Below, in pieces: positions 46,354-60,485 of a DNA stretch of 64,000 nucleotides. A program made the translations under genes and the position numbers. The notes beneath the pieces were generated by a model that worked only from the letters and a program-made list of their open reading frames with translations, did no database searches and was not told where the DNA came from. Origin of the DNA: Homalodisca vitripennis (Eukaryota; Arthropoda; Insecta; Hemiptera; Cicadellidae); the NCBI RefSeq assembly GCF_021130785.1, contig NC_060214.1, positions 46,437,001 through 46,501,000 on the forward strand, given 5' to 3'. How positions within the stretch are numbered: the first letter of the stretch is position 1; every line of letters begins with the position of its first letter.

Positions 46354-48234
46354 CATTCGCAATACTTGAGCCTCGTTCATATAGTTCACCTGCATAACGT
46401 TATGCTTTGTTTTTATACCTATAAAAGGTTCATAAACTTATTGTGAATACATAGACGAATTTCCCATAAGCATATATTCTATCTTTGAATTATTGACTAA
46501 AAACATAAATGGAATTTACTGTATAAACAATAGATTTTATGAAAAATTTCTGGGCAGCGTGGGTGAGAATTTTTTTTCAGCCAATATGTTATTTAAGTAT
46601 AAAAAATTTGTAGTAAATACACGAAAAGTTCATTTAACCATATAAATTTTTCTACATATTTGTAAGAGCATTATTTAACGATGTATGTTATATTAGGTAT
46701 TACCTTTACAATGCTCGTTATAAAACATTACTCTTTTAGAATAATGGATTAAATATCCGCCAGAAATTTTTACTATATTCCATATCCAGTAAGTAAAATC
46801 TATTAATTTTTTATATTTAGGGAAAGAACTGACTCATAGTATAAAGCCTCACTTTTATATAACGAAAATCGAGTTAGATGGCAATGTATGTTACTCAATG
46901 GGATTTAGGTGAGAGCTAGAGAATAATGTACAATTTAAAATGTGGCTTAGTAACGCATGGATTCAATGAGCTATAGTTTTGAAAGTTTTCAAGCGAACCC
47001 AGCAAACCCAGCACGTGTAACGCAACACGTGTTGGAGCGTACTCCTTCCTCTTATAAGTTGCAGATCAAACCAATTATATTTATGTACATTCTTTACAAA
47101 ACATGGGTTATTTGCTTCTCAGAAGACATTATGTCCAAATGGACTCTCAGCACTAAAATGTTCCAATGACAGCAGGCGGGGAAACTGTACCACCCTAGAG
47201 TATAACGTAGCTTGCCAAGGATTAGCAGTGATAAATTATCGCACCTTCTCTTAACGATCACATCTTTCAACTGAAATTTACCCTTAGACATATTATCAAT
47301 TAAGTGTTCTTAATTAGTGTTCAGAAACTGATGGTATTTTCCAATATATCCTGTATAGTATGTAAAACCAATTTAATAAAAAATCAGTAAAATTATTCAG
47401 ATACAATCATATGTGCATAACTTGTTCTCGAAATATTTTAGTTATTTATGCCATTGAAAATTCTTGCTAGTTTTATCTTTAACAATGAAAGAAAAAATAT
47501 TTTAATGGAACTAAAAGGGAAATGTTTTCTTTAGTTAATATTTCGTGACTGCGTGCTATTCAAATAGAGGGAAAAGAGCCACTCAAATCAATAGATCAAT
47601 AGATTTAAACAGTGTTTACCAAGGAAGAAACCCATACTCACTCATTACGAACACTCAGATTCAAGTACTGATCATTGAAAGTGGTCATAGAGTAGTTCAT
47701 TTTTAATTAATACCATATCTGATACGTTATTGGCACATGATATATTGAGTGAGGCCAATTACCTTTAAACTGCTTTCATAATAAACTCTTCCTGTCTTAT
47801 TAGTTAGCTAATCGTGGTGTACCTGTCTATTGTATACGGTTGTAACATACTTATATAAGAATTACGTAAGGTCCCATGACCCTTTTCTTTTCTGCTGTAA
47901 TTCAAATAGGTATAAAAGAACAATAAATATATAATTTTCCATAAAATATATTTTTCAATCACTAGGCATTTTAAAGCCAACTTCTGTTATAAGATGAGCT
48001 ATAGCAGTACAAAAGTGCCAATTTATGAAAATTCAAAAATTATGAAATGCCAAATCTAATCAATGCCTAAACTAATAGTTGCCAAATTATAAATTACCCA
48101 TAATACAAAATGTTGCAATAGAAACCTAAAATAAATATTTGTTCTATACCAATTTTGATCTAGTGTTACATAAAATTGTTTTTATTATAACGTAACTTAT
48201 ATTTAAAGGAAAAAATCTTCATTTTTATTTCACA

Positions 48235-49015
48235 ATGGGTATATTTATCATCGGCTGCAAGCAAATACTGGATATGCAAATTCCATAAAGAATACTCTGC
48301 TCGCCTAACCTCCACTCTCTATGATATACGAAAAATTTTTGTGAGAGAGACGGTAAGGTGTGGAATCCCACAATCATGCTCCAAATCTAGAGGAAGTTCA
48401 AGCTCTTCTATTACTAACGATCATGAAGAGTCATGCTTCCACTCGAAAGATCCGTCAGCAGAATTATGAGACGTTTGCAAGATGCTCCGAAAACAGTTGC
48501 AGCTCAACTTCACGGAAGAGAAAACGTTCGGAATCAAATTCAGCGTGACCGCATAAAACATTTACCATCTAATCTAATCTCAATCGATGATTTGTTTAGT
48601 CATCTTATTCAAAGAAAATTGAACAGATAATTTCAAAAGCAGTGCAAGCTGGAATCTTAATTCAAATCCCCTCGTCCTTTATGGCGGATTTTGAGCTGGC
48701 GATAATCAACGGAGTACAGATTTATCTACGTAATAATATACTTCCTATATTATTAAATGTGTGTCTGTATCATCTGTGCTAGAGCGTATACAGTCACGTA
48801 CAGGCTAAAGGGTTACAGTTTTATTATCAAAACGCAGATAATAGCTCCATTTGTGATGCCTCTAAGATGATGTGTGCTCTGAGCTTTGTAGCCTACTAGT
48901 TGACGATGTACTAGAAGTTTTTTTTATTTATTTGCGGATCAAGTTCCCGAAAGTTTCACAAATGTAGTAGACTACTTTAAAGTGACGTACGTAAGAAGCA
49001 GCATGAGCATATAAC
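48235..49015 (+). pseudogene. FLYWCH zinc-finger / MULE transposase relic
   Basis: A decayed gene of the FLYWCH-plus-MULE type. Readable pieces in order but different frames: SKYWICKFHKEYSARLTST (FLYWCH finger, 48266-48325), SHNHAPNLEEVQALLLLTIM (finger end, 48365-48425), VRNQIQRDRIKHLPSNLISI (48525-48585), PSSFMADFELAIINGVQIYL (MULE catalytic region, 48669-48728), then CLYHLC, VQAKGLQFYYQNADNSS, MMCALSFVA (48764-48890) and ADQVPESFTNVVDYFKVTYV (48935-48995). Several stops and frameshifts, and a likely deletion around 48630-48660, make it non-functional. In relatives the finger binds DNA and the MULE domain is a DDE transposase. It is a different MULE lineage from those at 19.6 and 36.3 kb. 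Confidence 0.75.
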
Positions 49016-50490
49016 TTTAACGTTTAACTTTCCCAACCATATCATGAGAATGAGTATAGTCATTAACATGTCAGGTCATTTTATATATCTGAGCGTTATT
49101 AAATTCGTTTTATTTGTTTGATGGTAACAATGATATCAAAAAGGAAATAAAAGAATAAAGGAATTTACTAAGATATTTGAGTAGAATCATGTGACATATA
49201 GTTATGTGGCATTTGTTGAATTGGTTAAGACTAATATTACATTACACTTTATAGGTTGTTTTGCTTATAGCGTTATATTAGTTTTTTTTCATATAAACAA
49301 GATAGAGTTAGATAAAGGTGTTGTATGTCCATCTATGGGATACTGCTGATAGTAATAAAAGCTTATAACCAAGCGTGATGTCTCGTAATTCAGTGAGTTT
49401 CTAACATTTATTTGTCATATTTTGCTTACCTATATGCAACACAACGGAAAAGTGACCGGCAAGTAATAACAGGTTTTTAGCGTAATAGTGTAATGTAGCA
49501 AATGGAATAGAACCCAATTTGTAAAGAAATCAAAATTAATTAACATTCTAAGTACATTGAATTCAAAGTGTAATTCATTGAAATTAAATTTAGCGCATCC
49601 CTTTGAGTTACAAAAGCAACTAAGCCTATTTAAACATCCAAAAAAAGTTCAATATAGGGTCGGACTGATTGCAATAACTTCGTAAAATATGTTTAATTTA
49701 CCTTTTATGACTGAATGAACTTCAATAAAACTTTATAAAATGATTTTAATTGAAATTATACCCATGACTTTTTAGAAAATTACCTTTTTTCATTTTATAA
49801 GTACTAATTGATAAATATTAAACTTTAACATCTTTGTAATACTTATAAAATAATGAGTTTAAATGCTTATCTCCTATCACTACAGATTTAAAACTGTGAT
49901 TTCAACATAATATTTAATTTTACTAAAAAGATTTAAGGATGTTAGATCATGTAAGCCAAGGGATTGCCTTCAAAATTGAACTAATCCACTGATGTCATTT
50001 ATACATTTTTAGTAATAATTTATTATTTATTAAGCAGTGAAATATAAACTTAATTATAGTTTCAAAAAGTAATATTTTATTCCTGGGGAGACAAAAACTT
50101 AACAATCTAATTTTAATTTCATAATTTGTAAAAAATTATTGGTTTTACAAACTACAAATACTTTATAACTAGTAAATAATTCTAATAGGTATATAGCTTC
50201 CATCTTAAGGGCTATTGCATCTGTTAACAGGATTTTTGATATTTTTATATAAACTGGCGTTGTGTTTTAAGTCGCCCTCAATCAACTTCAAAGTCATAAA
50301 GTCATCCCAAATGAAGTGATATCCTAGTACTTTTAAAATAGGCAATGTCTGTTGGTACATATCTCTAAACGTTATCATTGAATTTCAAGAGTGAATAATT
50401 CCTTTAAGAAAGAATAACGTAACATGTTTTTTGGAAAAAATGGAATGTAATAATTAAGTTAGTGAACTAATATTTGATAAACAATAGAGA
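49016..50490. other. Non-coding AT-rich sequence
   Basis: Nothing recognisable. It corresponds in part to the interval of the second unit that contains the HINE insertion at 58.5 kb. Confidence 0.4.
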
Positions 50491-50589
50491 TCAGTAGGTC
50501 GGATACAGTAGGAGTTCATAGTTTTTGGAGTAAACAGTTTTCACTGTTTTATATTAAGGTGTAGCCGTTTAGTAGTTTTAGTATTAAAA

Positions 50590-50860
50590 TACTCTGTCTG
50601 TTTTAGAACCAGTTATGTATTACAGTAGCATAATAAAAATGTCGGCTCTAAACCCAGGTGGAAGTTTCACAGATTTCCAGCCTTAAATCTAGCTTTAAAA
50701 TGCAATGTACAAGCGGCGCACAGTTACAACACACTGTATAGAGAGATAGGTTTTGATATCCCGACTTTACCCAGGGGGTGTTACCCGCCAACACGTTCTG
50801 TCCTACGTGTGTTGTTTATTCAACTAGCGTTTGGCTAGATTTGAGATACAAGCAGTGTTA
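50590..50860. repeat. Three-copy block, copy 2
   Basis: Contains GAGAGATAGG, then CCCGACTTTACCCAGGGGGT, CCAACACGTTCTGTCC and TTTATTCAACTAGCGTTTGG; matches 60220-60480 closely and 18860-19030 more distantly. Confidence 0.7.
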
Positions 50861-51347
50861 TTAGGCTATGATTTTAAATAAGATGTTTTGTATGTTTTAC
50901 AGAAGGGAATAGTTATTATTAGATTTACTATACTTAAATTTAACGGTTTAGTAGACTTTTAAGAACACTCGCTGATTATAATTCTTTTTGGTATAACTAT
51001 TTTGTCATATTATAAATAGAATGCTTGAACCCTATTTAATATAATAGGGGTTTTAAATTACCTACGTAAATTTATTCATTGCAAGAGTGAAATCATTAAA
51101 GAATAAATAGCAGTAACAAATATAAAGTAAAACTATACATTTAATATCTTTAAAGAAGACATTATTCAATAAAATTCTAAAGCCACAAGAATATTAACTA
51201 CAAATGACTAAACACTATTAAAGAAATCCTAATACATAAATGCACCAGTCAGTCAGCACTAAGCGAAAAATGTAACAAATAGTTTGTAATAATAAAGCAA
51301 TAATAAATATGTAGTTGTATATTTATCACACACATTATAACTCTATA

Positions 51348-51348
<1 letters not shown>

Positions 51349-51399
<51 letters not shown>
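51349..51399. repeat. (TA)n microsatellite
   Basis: About 50 bases of alternating AT. Confidence 0.95.
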
Positions 51400-51403
<4 letters not shown>

Positions 51404-52540
51404 GTTTGTGTCAATGGTTTTCTACTATTTTACAATATTAAATTTTATTAAAACTTAATATATTTTACCTAGTAGTGCAACTCTGAAAGTACTAATGTTA
51501 AACAACAAACTATACAATACCAAATTTTAAGAACACATGAGTTATAACCGTTTTATCATATTATACTAGAACGCCTACGACCTTTTTCAAATAACAAACT
51601 TTTAAATTATAGACTTATTATCTTGTTTCATTTTAACACTGAGATATCAAAAAAATAAAAAGCAGTAACTAAAATTTAATAAAACGTTTGGCGTTTGATT
51701 ACCTTCACATTTAATATACCAGAAAATAGATTGCATTTTATTTAAACAAGGCATTATTCAACTCCAAAGGTACGAAAATACACAATAAAAATTACAATAT
51801 ATTCCTAAATAAAATGAAAATAAATTATGCATTAGTCAGTCGAAAATATGAAAATATTATATAAACATGAACTAATATATAATAATAAATATGTTGATTT
51901 AAAATTATCACATTTATAACACTTTTTATATTATATTATATTTATGTAAATAATGGCATTACTACATTCAATATTTTAATTATCATGACAAAATATATTT
52001 TAAATGGTCGTTTAACGTTTAAAGTACTAATGTAAAACTACATCTAATATAATATCAAATTGTGAGGTCTCATCACTCAATAAATGGGTAATTTAGCTCA
52101 AAAAAAACGATGGTATTTTTATGTATAGGATTTTGTTTTTCGAATGAGTTAAGACTGTAAGTAAAAATCTTGGAATGTATTACAAAATCCAAGTTATATG
52201 AAACCTTCGAAAGCAGTTTTTGTAACTGATAAATAAAATTATGTAAATAATCCCACAGTCAAAAGAGAAATGAATAGAACGTAATATCGCACCACTGCGC
52301 CTTAATTCATTGTTTTGTTCCGTGATTCTGATTGAATTCATTCCTCAATCAGCTACACATTCACACTCTCATTTTCCGTATACATTATCTAGCTGGCTAC
52401 AATTGGCTTTTCAAACAGATTTCAAAATCTTTTTGACAACACAAAATTATCATATTTGTTATCACTCCTTACTTATACTATCTAATCCATGGCCTACGTC
52501 TTTGCCTGTTGGTATTACGTGTTGAATTATCTCACCTATC

Positions 52541-54399
52541 CCAAACCTATAATATTTATACACAATTTATATTTACTAAAAAACGAGTATCTTTAATAAT
52601 TAAGTATTTATTGTTCATTCCTGTAATTTAATGAGTTAAGCTTAATGGTTTTTCTAGTGGGTCTATTTTATCCATTAATTATTAATAAGTTATTACTACT
52701 AATTCAATTAGTATATTAATATTAATTTATCGATACCATGATATGTATTGACTGAGCATTCTTATTCTATCAGAGAAGGCTCTGTAAGAAAAATTAATTT
52801 CGCTTTGTCTGTCTGTAAGACTTTCTGAAGGATATCTCGAAAGGTAGCTGGTTAATAGAATTATAGTTGTGTGTTAAGCGGAATTTTATTTTAAAAGCTT
52901 TAAAAATGTTATACAATTAGAGACTTTAAGGACACAAATTCATTTTTTTATCACTTTTCACTTATTTTTGGAAGTCCTAAAATCTCGATGTATCAGTTAC
53001 TTCATACACATAAAGCTGACAACACTGATAGTCAGAAGATGCAAGAGGGATTCACAAGCCCTAAGCCACAACGTTCGTACATTTTGCTATAGATAACATT
53101 TACGGTGTAAAATTTTACTATATTCTGTCCGTATAAACTTTACCAGAAATTCTATTTTGTCGTACAACTTTTCATATATTTACACTAAAGATGTTAACTC
53201 TTGTTGCGAAGGTGTAAGTGAAATCTTTGGTCTTTACCCAATGCTGTAGACCCTATATTGAGCACTTTGAAAATGTGACAATTCATTTTATTTCGATTAT
53301 AATGAATCGTCTAGTTTCATAAAATTGTTAGTATCTACCTGTACTTTAGGTCGTATAGTACATTTTAAGCCTCATTTATCTACTTAATGACTCGTACAGT
53401 TTGAAAAATTAATAAACAACACTTAAAATTGAAAACTATTTAATAAAATCAAATTTTAGTTTGCCTTACCCTTTATGGATTCAAAACCTGGGGGCAATTT
53501 ACAATAGTAAAAACTATATTTATATATAAATTAGCAGATTATATATTTGTTCAACGTTTAAGGGATTCCTGAAATGAGTGAAAGTCACTAAAAGATATTC
53601 TAACCTTTTGATCCATTTATTAGGTATATTTAAATTTGGGACTCAGACACCGAGTGGTTCAGTTTATATAAAATATCTATAAAATAAATGGAATTTATCT
53701 GTAATATTCTATAATTTTATTGGATAGCTCCTTCATTTTCAGTAACAATTTAACTATTTTAACCCAAAAAAGAGGAATCTTACCGCATAAATCCTCACCT
53801 TTTTAGTTAAGGTGGATGTTTTTTATGGCGTATTTAAGTGTGATTAGTTGCCCCGATCAAGAACGCACGCACGCACTTATATTTTATAGGAACTAATATT
53901 TATAGGATATGTTCATATTTTTCATGAAGTGGTAAATAACTCTATTTTAAGAACCATGTCGAGTATCAAATAAGTGGCAGTAGAACAGATAGCTGAGTAT
54001 AGTCCAATTTGTTAAATGTACCAATTTGACACATAGAATGAAATCGATGGTCAGTGGTTTTAGTGCTTCGTATGATTTCATACTACATCAATAGTAATGA
54101 CAGCGAAAATGGGACAGCTGGTAGCCAAAGCATTAAGATTATGAATGTTAAACCAACATTCAGAGCTTTATATTGTAGTGTATGAGTTAAAAGCATATAT
54201 TAAAGTTACCAACATTCTTTATTACTTTTCAAACAGTAATTCATTGTTTCAAACAGTTACGTTATCAACTATTTTTATTTTAAGTATTTAGCAACCATAA
54301 TATAACTACACGTACCACATTGGTTACTTATAGGCATATTCCTATTTCAAAAATACTTCTGGACTAGATCCCTCTGACTGATCCCTAAAAATTGGCGAA
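52541..54399. other. Non-coding AT-rich sequence
   Basis: No gene supported. A short ACGCACGCACGCAC run lies at about 53863-53876. Confidence 0.4.
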
Positions 54400-56011
54400 A
54401 TACTATATTTTTGTCTGTAAAGTTGTATAACATCAAACAAATGTTATTAATTGACAAGTCCAGTTAACTAGAATCAAATGTGCTTTGTAACATACACTTA
54501 CATGCAACTTTATACCTTATCAGTAAAACTTATATACCTTATTAATGGAGCAATATTGCGCTAATGTTTGTTATAAATCTATTAAACAAAATGTTCATGA
54601 AGAACGTTATTTTTTTAATTTACAGTCATTTACAAAAATTTTATTTTTTTTAAATAAAAACTGGAGTTTTTAAAATTCTAAAAAACTACGTTTTACTTAA
54701 GTGATTATTTGAATACTGTATTGACAATGTTCTATCTTGTACTTTGGCATTTTTCCTAGTTTGCGTTAAGGGAAAATGCTTATTCCTCCGTGTTGAGTCT
54801 TTGTTTTGTTTTCTGAATGTGTGCAAATGGAATTGACCGCAATATCAATAATTTGGTTGACCTAAAACTTATCCAGGTGTGACAAAGTTGTAGTATTTAA
54901 TATTTAACTTTGATTCATACATACTTATTTTCATTATTAATTCTGAATATTGCACACCAATAACAAAGGTGACACTGATGCCCTATTTTCAATTATAAGC
55001 TAGGTAATAACTTAAATATTAATTAACCAAGAAAGTATTAAAAAATCAATTCATTTTTAGTGAAACGCCAATTTTCTGGTTAATAGTGAAAGACAATTTA
55101 TATCCTTAACACTGGACTTGTAGAGAACCAATGTATTTTATTAACGTAATCAGAAACTCCCACCTAACATGTATTTATAAGAATTGCTTTGGGGTCAGGC
55201 GATATGTATTTTGTTATTACGAAGAGAAAACGAATAAAATACATTAATCATAGATATAATTTTACCAATAACAGTAATGGATACCATTTTGGATTAATAA
55301 TATTTAACTTATATAATGACATTAATATTAAAAGCCAAATCTGGTAGATCTCAACTCTTCTAACAGAACTACATATGAAATTTTGTTAACCCATGTATGA
55401 TCTTGTGAAAATTAGATTTGGAATTTTATACCTAATGGTGGTATATCTCAATCACTATTGCAGTGAAGTTTTTCGCAAACGATTTTACAAATGTTGAGGT
55501 ATTGTATACAGGCTTATCCTTTTATTATTCCACTTTAAATTGTTGAAGAGTCTGGTAAGACAAAGTGAATTTAAAAACTATTAAGTCATTACGGAATTAG
55601 TAGTAAAGATTTAATAGAATAAAGCACATGGCTGTGCAGCGTGCATGAGTAATGAATTTTAAGACAATATTTAAAGGAAACATCAGACATTTAGTTTTTA
55701 TAGAAAGTGAGCATTAAATAATAATTTAGTTTTAATAAACATTTTGTATGTTAGATCATTTACAGGTTATTTTATGAACTGTTGCTCAATATAAAACCTC
55801 AGTAATTCTATATAAAAATCCATATATAAAAAGTTAAAACTATTATATTTTGTAAAGATTTTTTCATCAGAAACCCGTAAGATAATGTGTAAATTCTAAT
55901 TTTAATTATTAATTTATTCATACTTGCGAATATCTTAGCACCTTATCTTAGTATTTGTCAAAGAAAAACGTTTGAAAACAGAATTTCAAGTCTATAACTC
56001 ATTTCATTTGT

Positions 56012-56046
56012 GACATAATACATAATACATAATACATAATACATAA
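56012..56046. repeat. (ACATAAT)n tandem repeat
   Basis: Five near-perfect units of 7 bases. Confidence 0.9.
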
Positions 56047-58542
56047 AGACAGACTATAATATGGCAAAGACGTATTTGCATTCCCCGGAAAAAAGACAAC
56101 TTGTAAGCCTACTGAGTAAAGGCGTTAAAAAAGCACATTCAAATTGTATGTAGAGAAACATAATAGGGTTCATTATTGTTCATTTTTTGTTTCTGAGTTC
56201 ATTTAGAAACATATTGTTCAGTAAATTTTAGGACTACGCATAATATTTTGTAGTATATCAATTTTTGTTTTATTTATTGGTTTTAATATCAATATAAACA
56301 TAAAAATTTTTTTGTACCAATTCAACATAAAAAGATGTTGCATTTGTTGGGATGGTTGGTCAACATGTCTCGTATGAGTATTATCTTTTTATGTTTACAA
56401 ATTTATCATCAAACAGTTTTTCATTGCAGTCTTGGTTCTCAATAAATAGGTTAAGATATTCGCAAATGCTCAGTCACATTAAAGGGACTGACATTCAACA
56501 TAGTTGAAATCAGATGCACATGTATTAAAATAAAGCTTTATGGACAAATTTAAAACTGAAGGGCAGTTCGTTTTTCAGATATTTTGGACACAGAAAGATA
56601 GGCCTAATGATAGAATTTAAATATTTCAGGCTAGAATTTTATTTTTAAATATACTATTTTCTCTTCAGCTTATTATTTAATAGATATACCTATTACATAT
56701 TTATATTTGTCAATTATTAATTACATCATAAGTTTATATATTTCAAATTAACCAATTTCTCTTGTATTTATTTTATCAGAAAAGATAATATAAAACCCCA
56801 GGGTAGTAGTTAAATATTTGAGGTTATTTTTGAAGTGTCTTATTTACTCAAAAAAACATCTTGATTTGTCGAGATTATGACGCACTTTCATTGTCCGAAA
56901 CTTAATAAAGCCTATCACTCGGGGGGGCTGGAAATATTATAATTTCTGTCCACATATCCTTTTCAGTGTCATATTTGCAACATTTAGTGAAAAAACTGAC
57001 CTATGGTATAGAGTGTCATTTCTATAAACCACTTCAAGTTAGATGATCGAGTTTATTACTCAGGGGGTTTTAGTCTAGCGCTAATAAATGTTATACAATT
57101 ATCATGTGATATCGTTACGTATGTAGTCAAACCTAATGAGTTATACGTTCGAAAATTTCCATGCAACCTCAGCGAAGCCTGTTACGTAACACGTTTGTGG
57201 TGTACTCGTACCTTTTATAGATTTTTGAAAAAAAATATTATTTGCGTACCTTTTTGGAAATAGGGTTAATTTGCTTTACATAAAATAGTATATCCACAGA
57301 GGCTATCAGAAAACAAGATTTCCAATGACAAACGTGCAGGGAGATTGTACAATCTTGAAGTGTAAGGATAATCTTGCAGTGGCTTGCCAAAGATTAGAGT
57401 GACTGTGTTTTGCACCTTATGATAAGGATCAATCGACGAGTATTCCAATAGATCCTGCATATGTTTTAAAATTATTTGGCCACTCGAATGATAGACTTCG
57501 CTTAAACTCGTTATACGTGGATGAAAACATCAATTATATAACTTAGATACAATCATGTACACATAATTTTTTATTTACATTTATTTCTGTAATATTTATG
57601 CTATTAAGCAATTCTAATTACTTTTATTTTTAACATGGAATAAAAAATGTTATATTTCGAATGAAAATGAACCACTGTGTGGTTCCTGTCATTAGTAATT
57701 CATGAATACGTTCTACTCAAATAACTATCAGAGAGAAAGGAAGCGACTCAATTCAATTGCTCAGAGGGTGTTTAATAACGGGGAACACCATACCCTCGCT
57801 GATACTCACCTATTACCAACACTCAAGTAAGCTTCAAGTACTTTTCGTTGTAAATGCTCATAGAGCGTTCCTCTGGTACTTGATAGCATTAATGGTACGT
57901 TATTGACACATGCTACATTAAGTGTGGCCAATTACCATACAATTTATTTTACACTCATCTGTTTCCGGTCGGATTAGTGCTCTAATTATGGTGAGCTTTC
58001 CATTTTAAACGATTTAGCATACGTACGCAAAAATTATGTTATGAATTTCATGATGATTTTCTTTTCTGCTCTAATCCTAGTAGAAAAGTGACTTTAATGA
58101 CGTATGTCCTTACATGGCTTTGATTGATCGTAGATAAACCAGCGCGATATAACATAAATCGATTTAGATTTAAAAATATATTTGCTATGTTTTGCATAGC
58201 TAATGTGATATGTTTTGGTAGCGGACAGAAGACTTTATAAACATATTCTGATCGGCTGAACTCAATTTTTTAAGTAATTTAAAGCAAAACAATTAGCTAA
58301 GGTTATTGAAAAGACAGTATAATTCGTTATAATTAAACTCACCACTTCGTGTTACGAAAGCAACTAAGGTAAATTAAGCATCAAAAACAATTTCAATATA
58401 AGGACCGACTGATTTCAATAACTCTTTATAGCATATTTCATTGACTTGTTTTAACTGAATGAACTTCAAAATAACTTTGGCATTTATTGCAATGGAGGCC
58501 ATGTCGTTTTAGTACTACAGATTTTTAATTTTATTATTAATC

Positions 58543-59359
58543 TTTTGACGTGACAACGTCTTAAATTAGGTTGCGGCTCGGAGTCACTCATGAAAAAGTG
58601 TAACGCCCGGTAACGTTACGATGCCCGTCAAGTGGGTCCGCCGCACGGGATCCGCACGGGATAAAGCAGATAACTGTGGGTCCGCCGCACGGGATAAAGC
58701 AGATAACTATGTTTATTCGTGAAAATGTGGAGTGCTTAGATTCGTCATTTACAACAACTACAACAATAAAGGTAAATAATTGTACACTGATATTTCATTA
58801 TCGTAAACTATGATTGATTGATTAATTGTTAGATTGACACAAAAGTTGAGAAACTGAGTTTATAGGTTATGTCATACTATTGACAAATGTTGATAGTGTT
58901 AAGTAAATTATTAGTTTAAATCACTCTGCAATCAATCGTAATTCAGTCGATTGAGAAGAAACAGCGCGTATTGCTAGTCAAACATTTAAAATAACAAGTT
59001 ATAACCTCTAACCTGTCATAACAGTGCGACCAAACAAACGAACTAAACCGACCAATCACCACGCGCGGAGTTAGAATTTAACTGTGTTTAGCAAGAATTT
59101 CAAATTCCAATTTTAGTAAATGTTTTATTCAACTTTACCATTTACAATAAAAAATTTTAATTAATTTCAAATTATGTACAATGTTTTAGTAAACAAAATA
59201 TATTTCTATAGTTAAAATTTGTGCAATTCTTATTTTCATTCAATTCCTTGTTCCTATTGTGCAATTTATTAATATTCATATCAATAAATATTCTACCGAG
59301 AAAAAGACGTTGTCACGTAAAATCTTCGCCCGTAAAACCGACTTTACAGGCAACCATAA
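58543..59359 (+). mobile_element. Helentron-like non-autonomous element (HINE), copy 2
   Basis: Plus-strand copy, about 97-98% identical by eye to the reverse complement of 12600-13417. It starts TTTTGACGTGACAACGTCTT and ends with AAGACGTTGTCACGT, 8 bases, the hairpin GCCCGTAAA/TTTACAGGC and AACCATAA before a T run. Both copies share the internal GC-rich partial tandem repeat. High identity between copies sitting in heavily diverged segments indicates recent, separate insertion. Confidence 0.65.
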
Positions 59360-60219
59360 TTTTTTCACTGATCTCATTTTGGAATAAATAGCTTATTTCG
59401 TCTCATTAAAGATTTGTTTCGCATTAAAATGTTGTTCTTTTAATAAATTTAAGTGATTCTGATAATCAAATTCAAGGCATGAACCAAAATTGGCAATGGA
59501 ATTCTGCCATGATGAATATATAAATGCTGATTTATAGATAGTTAGAAATAATGTTGTATTAATCTTGACGTAAACTATAGTTTGAGAAACGAATATACTC
59601 TTTTAAAGGAAACAAATAAAAATACAATCTAACATTGATTTCAAATTTTGTACGAAAACTCTATTGGTTTGAATAAAGGTGATAAAAATATACATAGTTA
59701 TAATAGTGATATAACTTAATTGTTGTTAAGTGTTATTAATCAGGTTTAGCACGAATTGTGTTGATTGTTCTTAGTTGATGTTGAGTTTAAAATAGTCCTT
59801 AGTTAATTTTGAATTAGTCAATTATAAACCCTACCATTACTTACACGAAACTACTACTATAAACTATATAATATAAATATATTGTTATGTCAAAATCATA
59901 ATTTATTATGGTGTACCAGATTTTTACTGCAAACTAGCACGCATTTGCTTGTAGAATCGACAGGGCTTTGTTGTCATCGCTATTAAAATTTTATTCTAAT
60001 ACTTTTAAATAAGCAATGCGTATTGTTTGAAGAGCGAAAAAATTCCTTTACTATCTAATAAGGTAACTTATATATACATATATAATGCAAAATTAAATAT
60101 TTATTAGTTTTTTTTTATAAATACTCTCCAGGGAGTTGTAACATCAAGTAGGATATCATCACTTTACGAGTAAACAGTTTACACACTTTTGAGTGTTTTG
60201 TGTATTAAATATTCTTTTT

Positions 60220-60485
60220 GATTCTGAACCAGATATGTATTATAGTAGAATAATAAAAATGTCAGTTAGTTACACAGTAAGTTACACGGTAAGTTACACA
60301 GAATCCTAGCCTTAAATCTGGTTTTTAAGTGCAATATATATGCCCAGTTACAGGACACGTTATAAAGAGATAAAGTGTGATACCCCGGTGTACCCAAAGG
60401 GTGTTACTCGCTAACACCTTTTGTGCCTGTGATGTTTATTCAACTAGCGTTAGGCTAGATTTCGATATACAGGGAGCGATATACA
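60220..60485. repeat. Three-copy block, copy 3
   Basis: Partner of 50590-50860 and 18860-19030. It has a local triplication of TAAGTTACACAG-type units at about 60265-60300, absent from the other copies. Confidence 0.7.

Larger units (their letters stand above)
44900..52540. repeat. Long-period duplicated unit, copy 1
   Basis: Ordered matches at a spacing of about 9.5-9.9 kb with 54400-62350: 45050-45080 with 54535-54560 (TTAATGGAGCAATATT), 45405-45480 with 55495-55565, 46800-46900 with 56985-57060, 46960-47290 with 57130-57450, 47610-47770 with 57770-57930, 50500-50860 with 60150-60485, and 52300-52400 with 62145-62235. Copies are heavily diverged. Copy 1 additionally holds the LINE end, the 45.6-46.35 kb insertion and the FLYWCH/MULE relic. 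Confidence 0.7.

Noticed and set aside
52310..52525. 71-codon plus-strand frame in a well-conserved part of the long duplication
   Set aside because: The copy at 62150-62350 has indels that break the frame; conservation is at the DNA level only.
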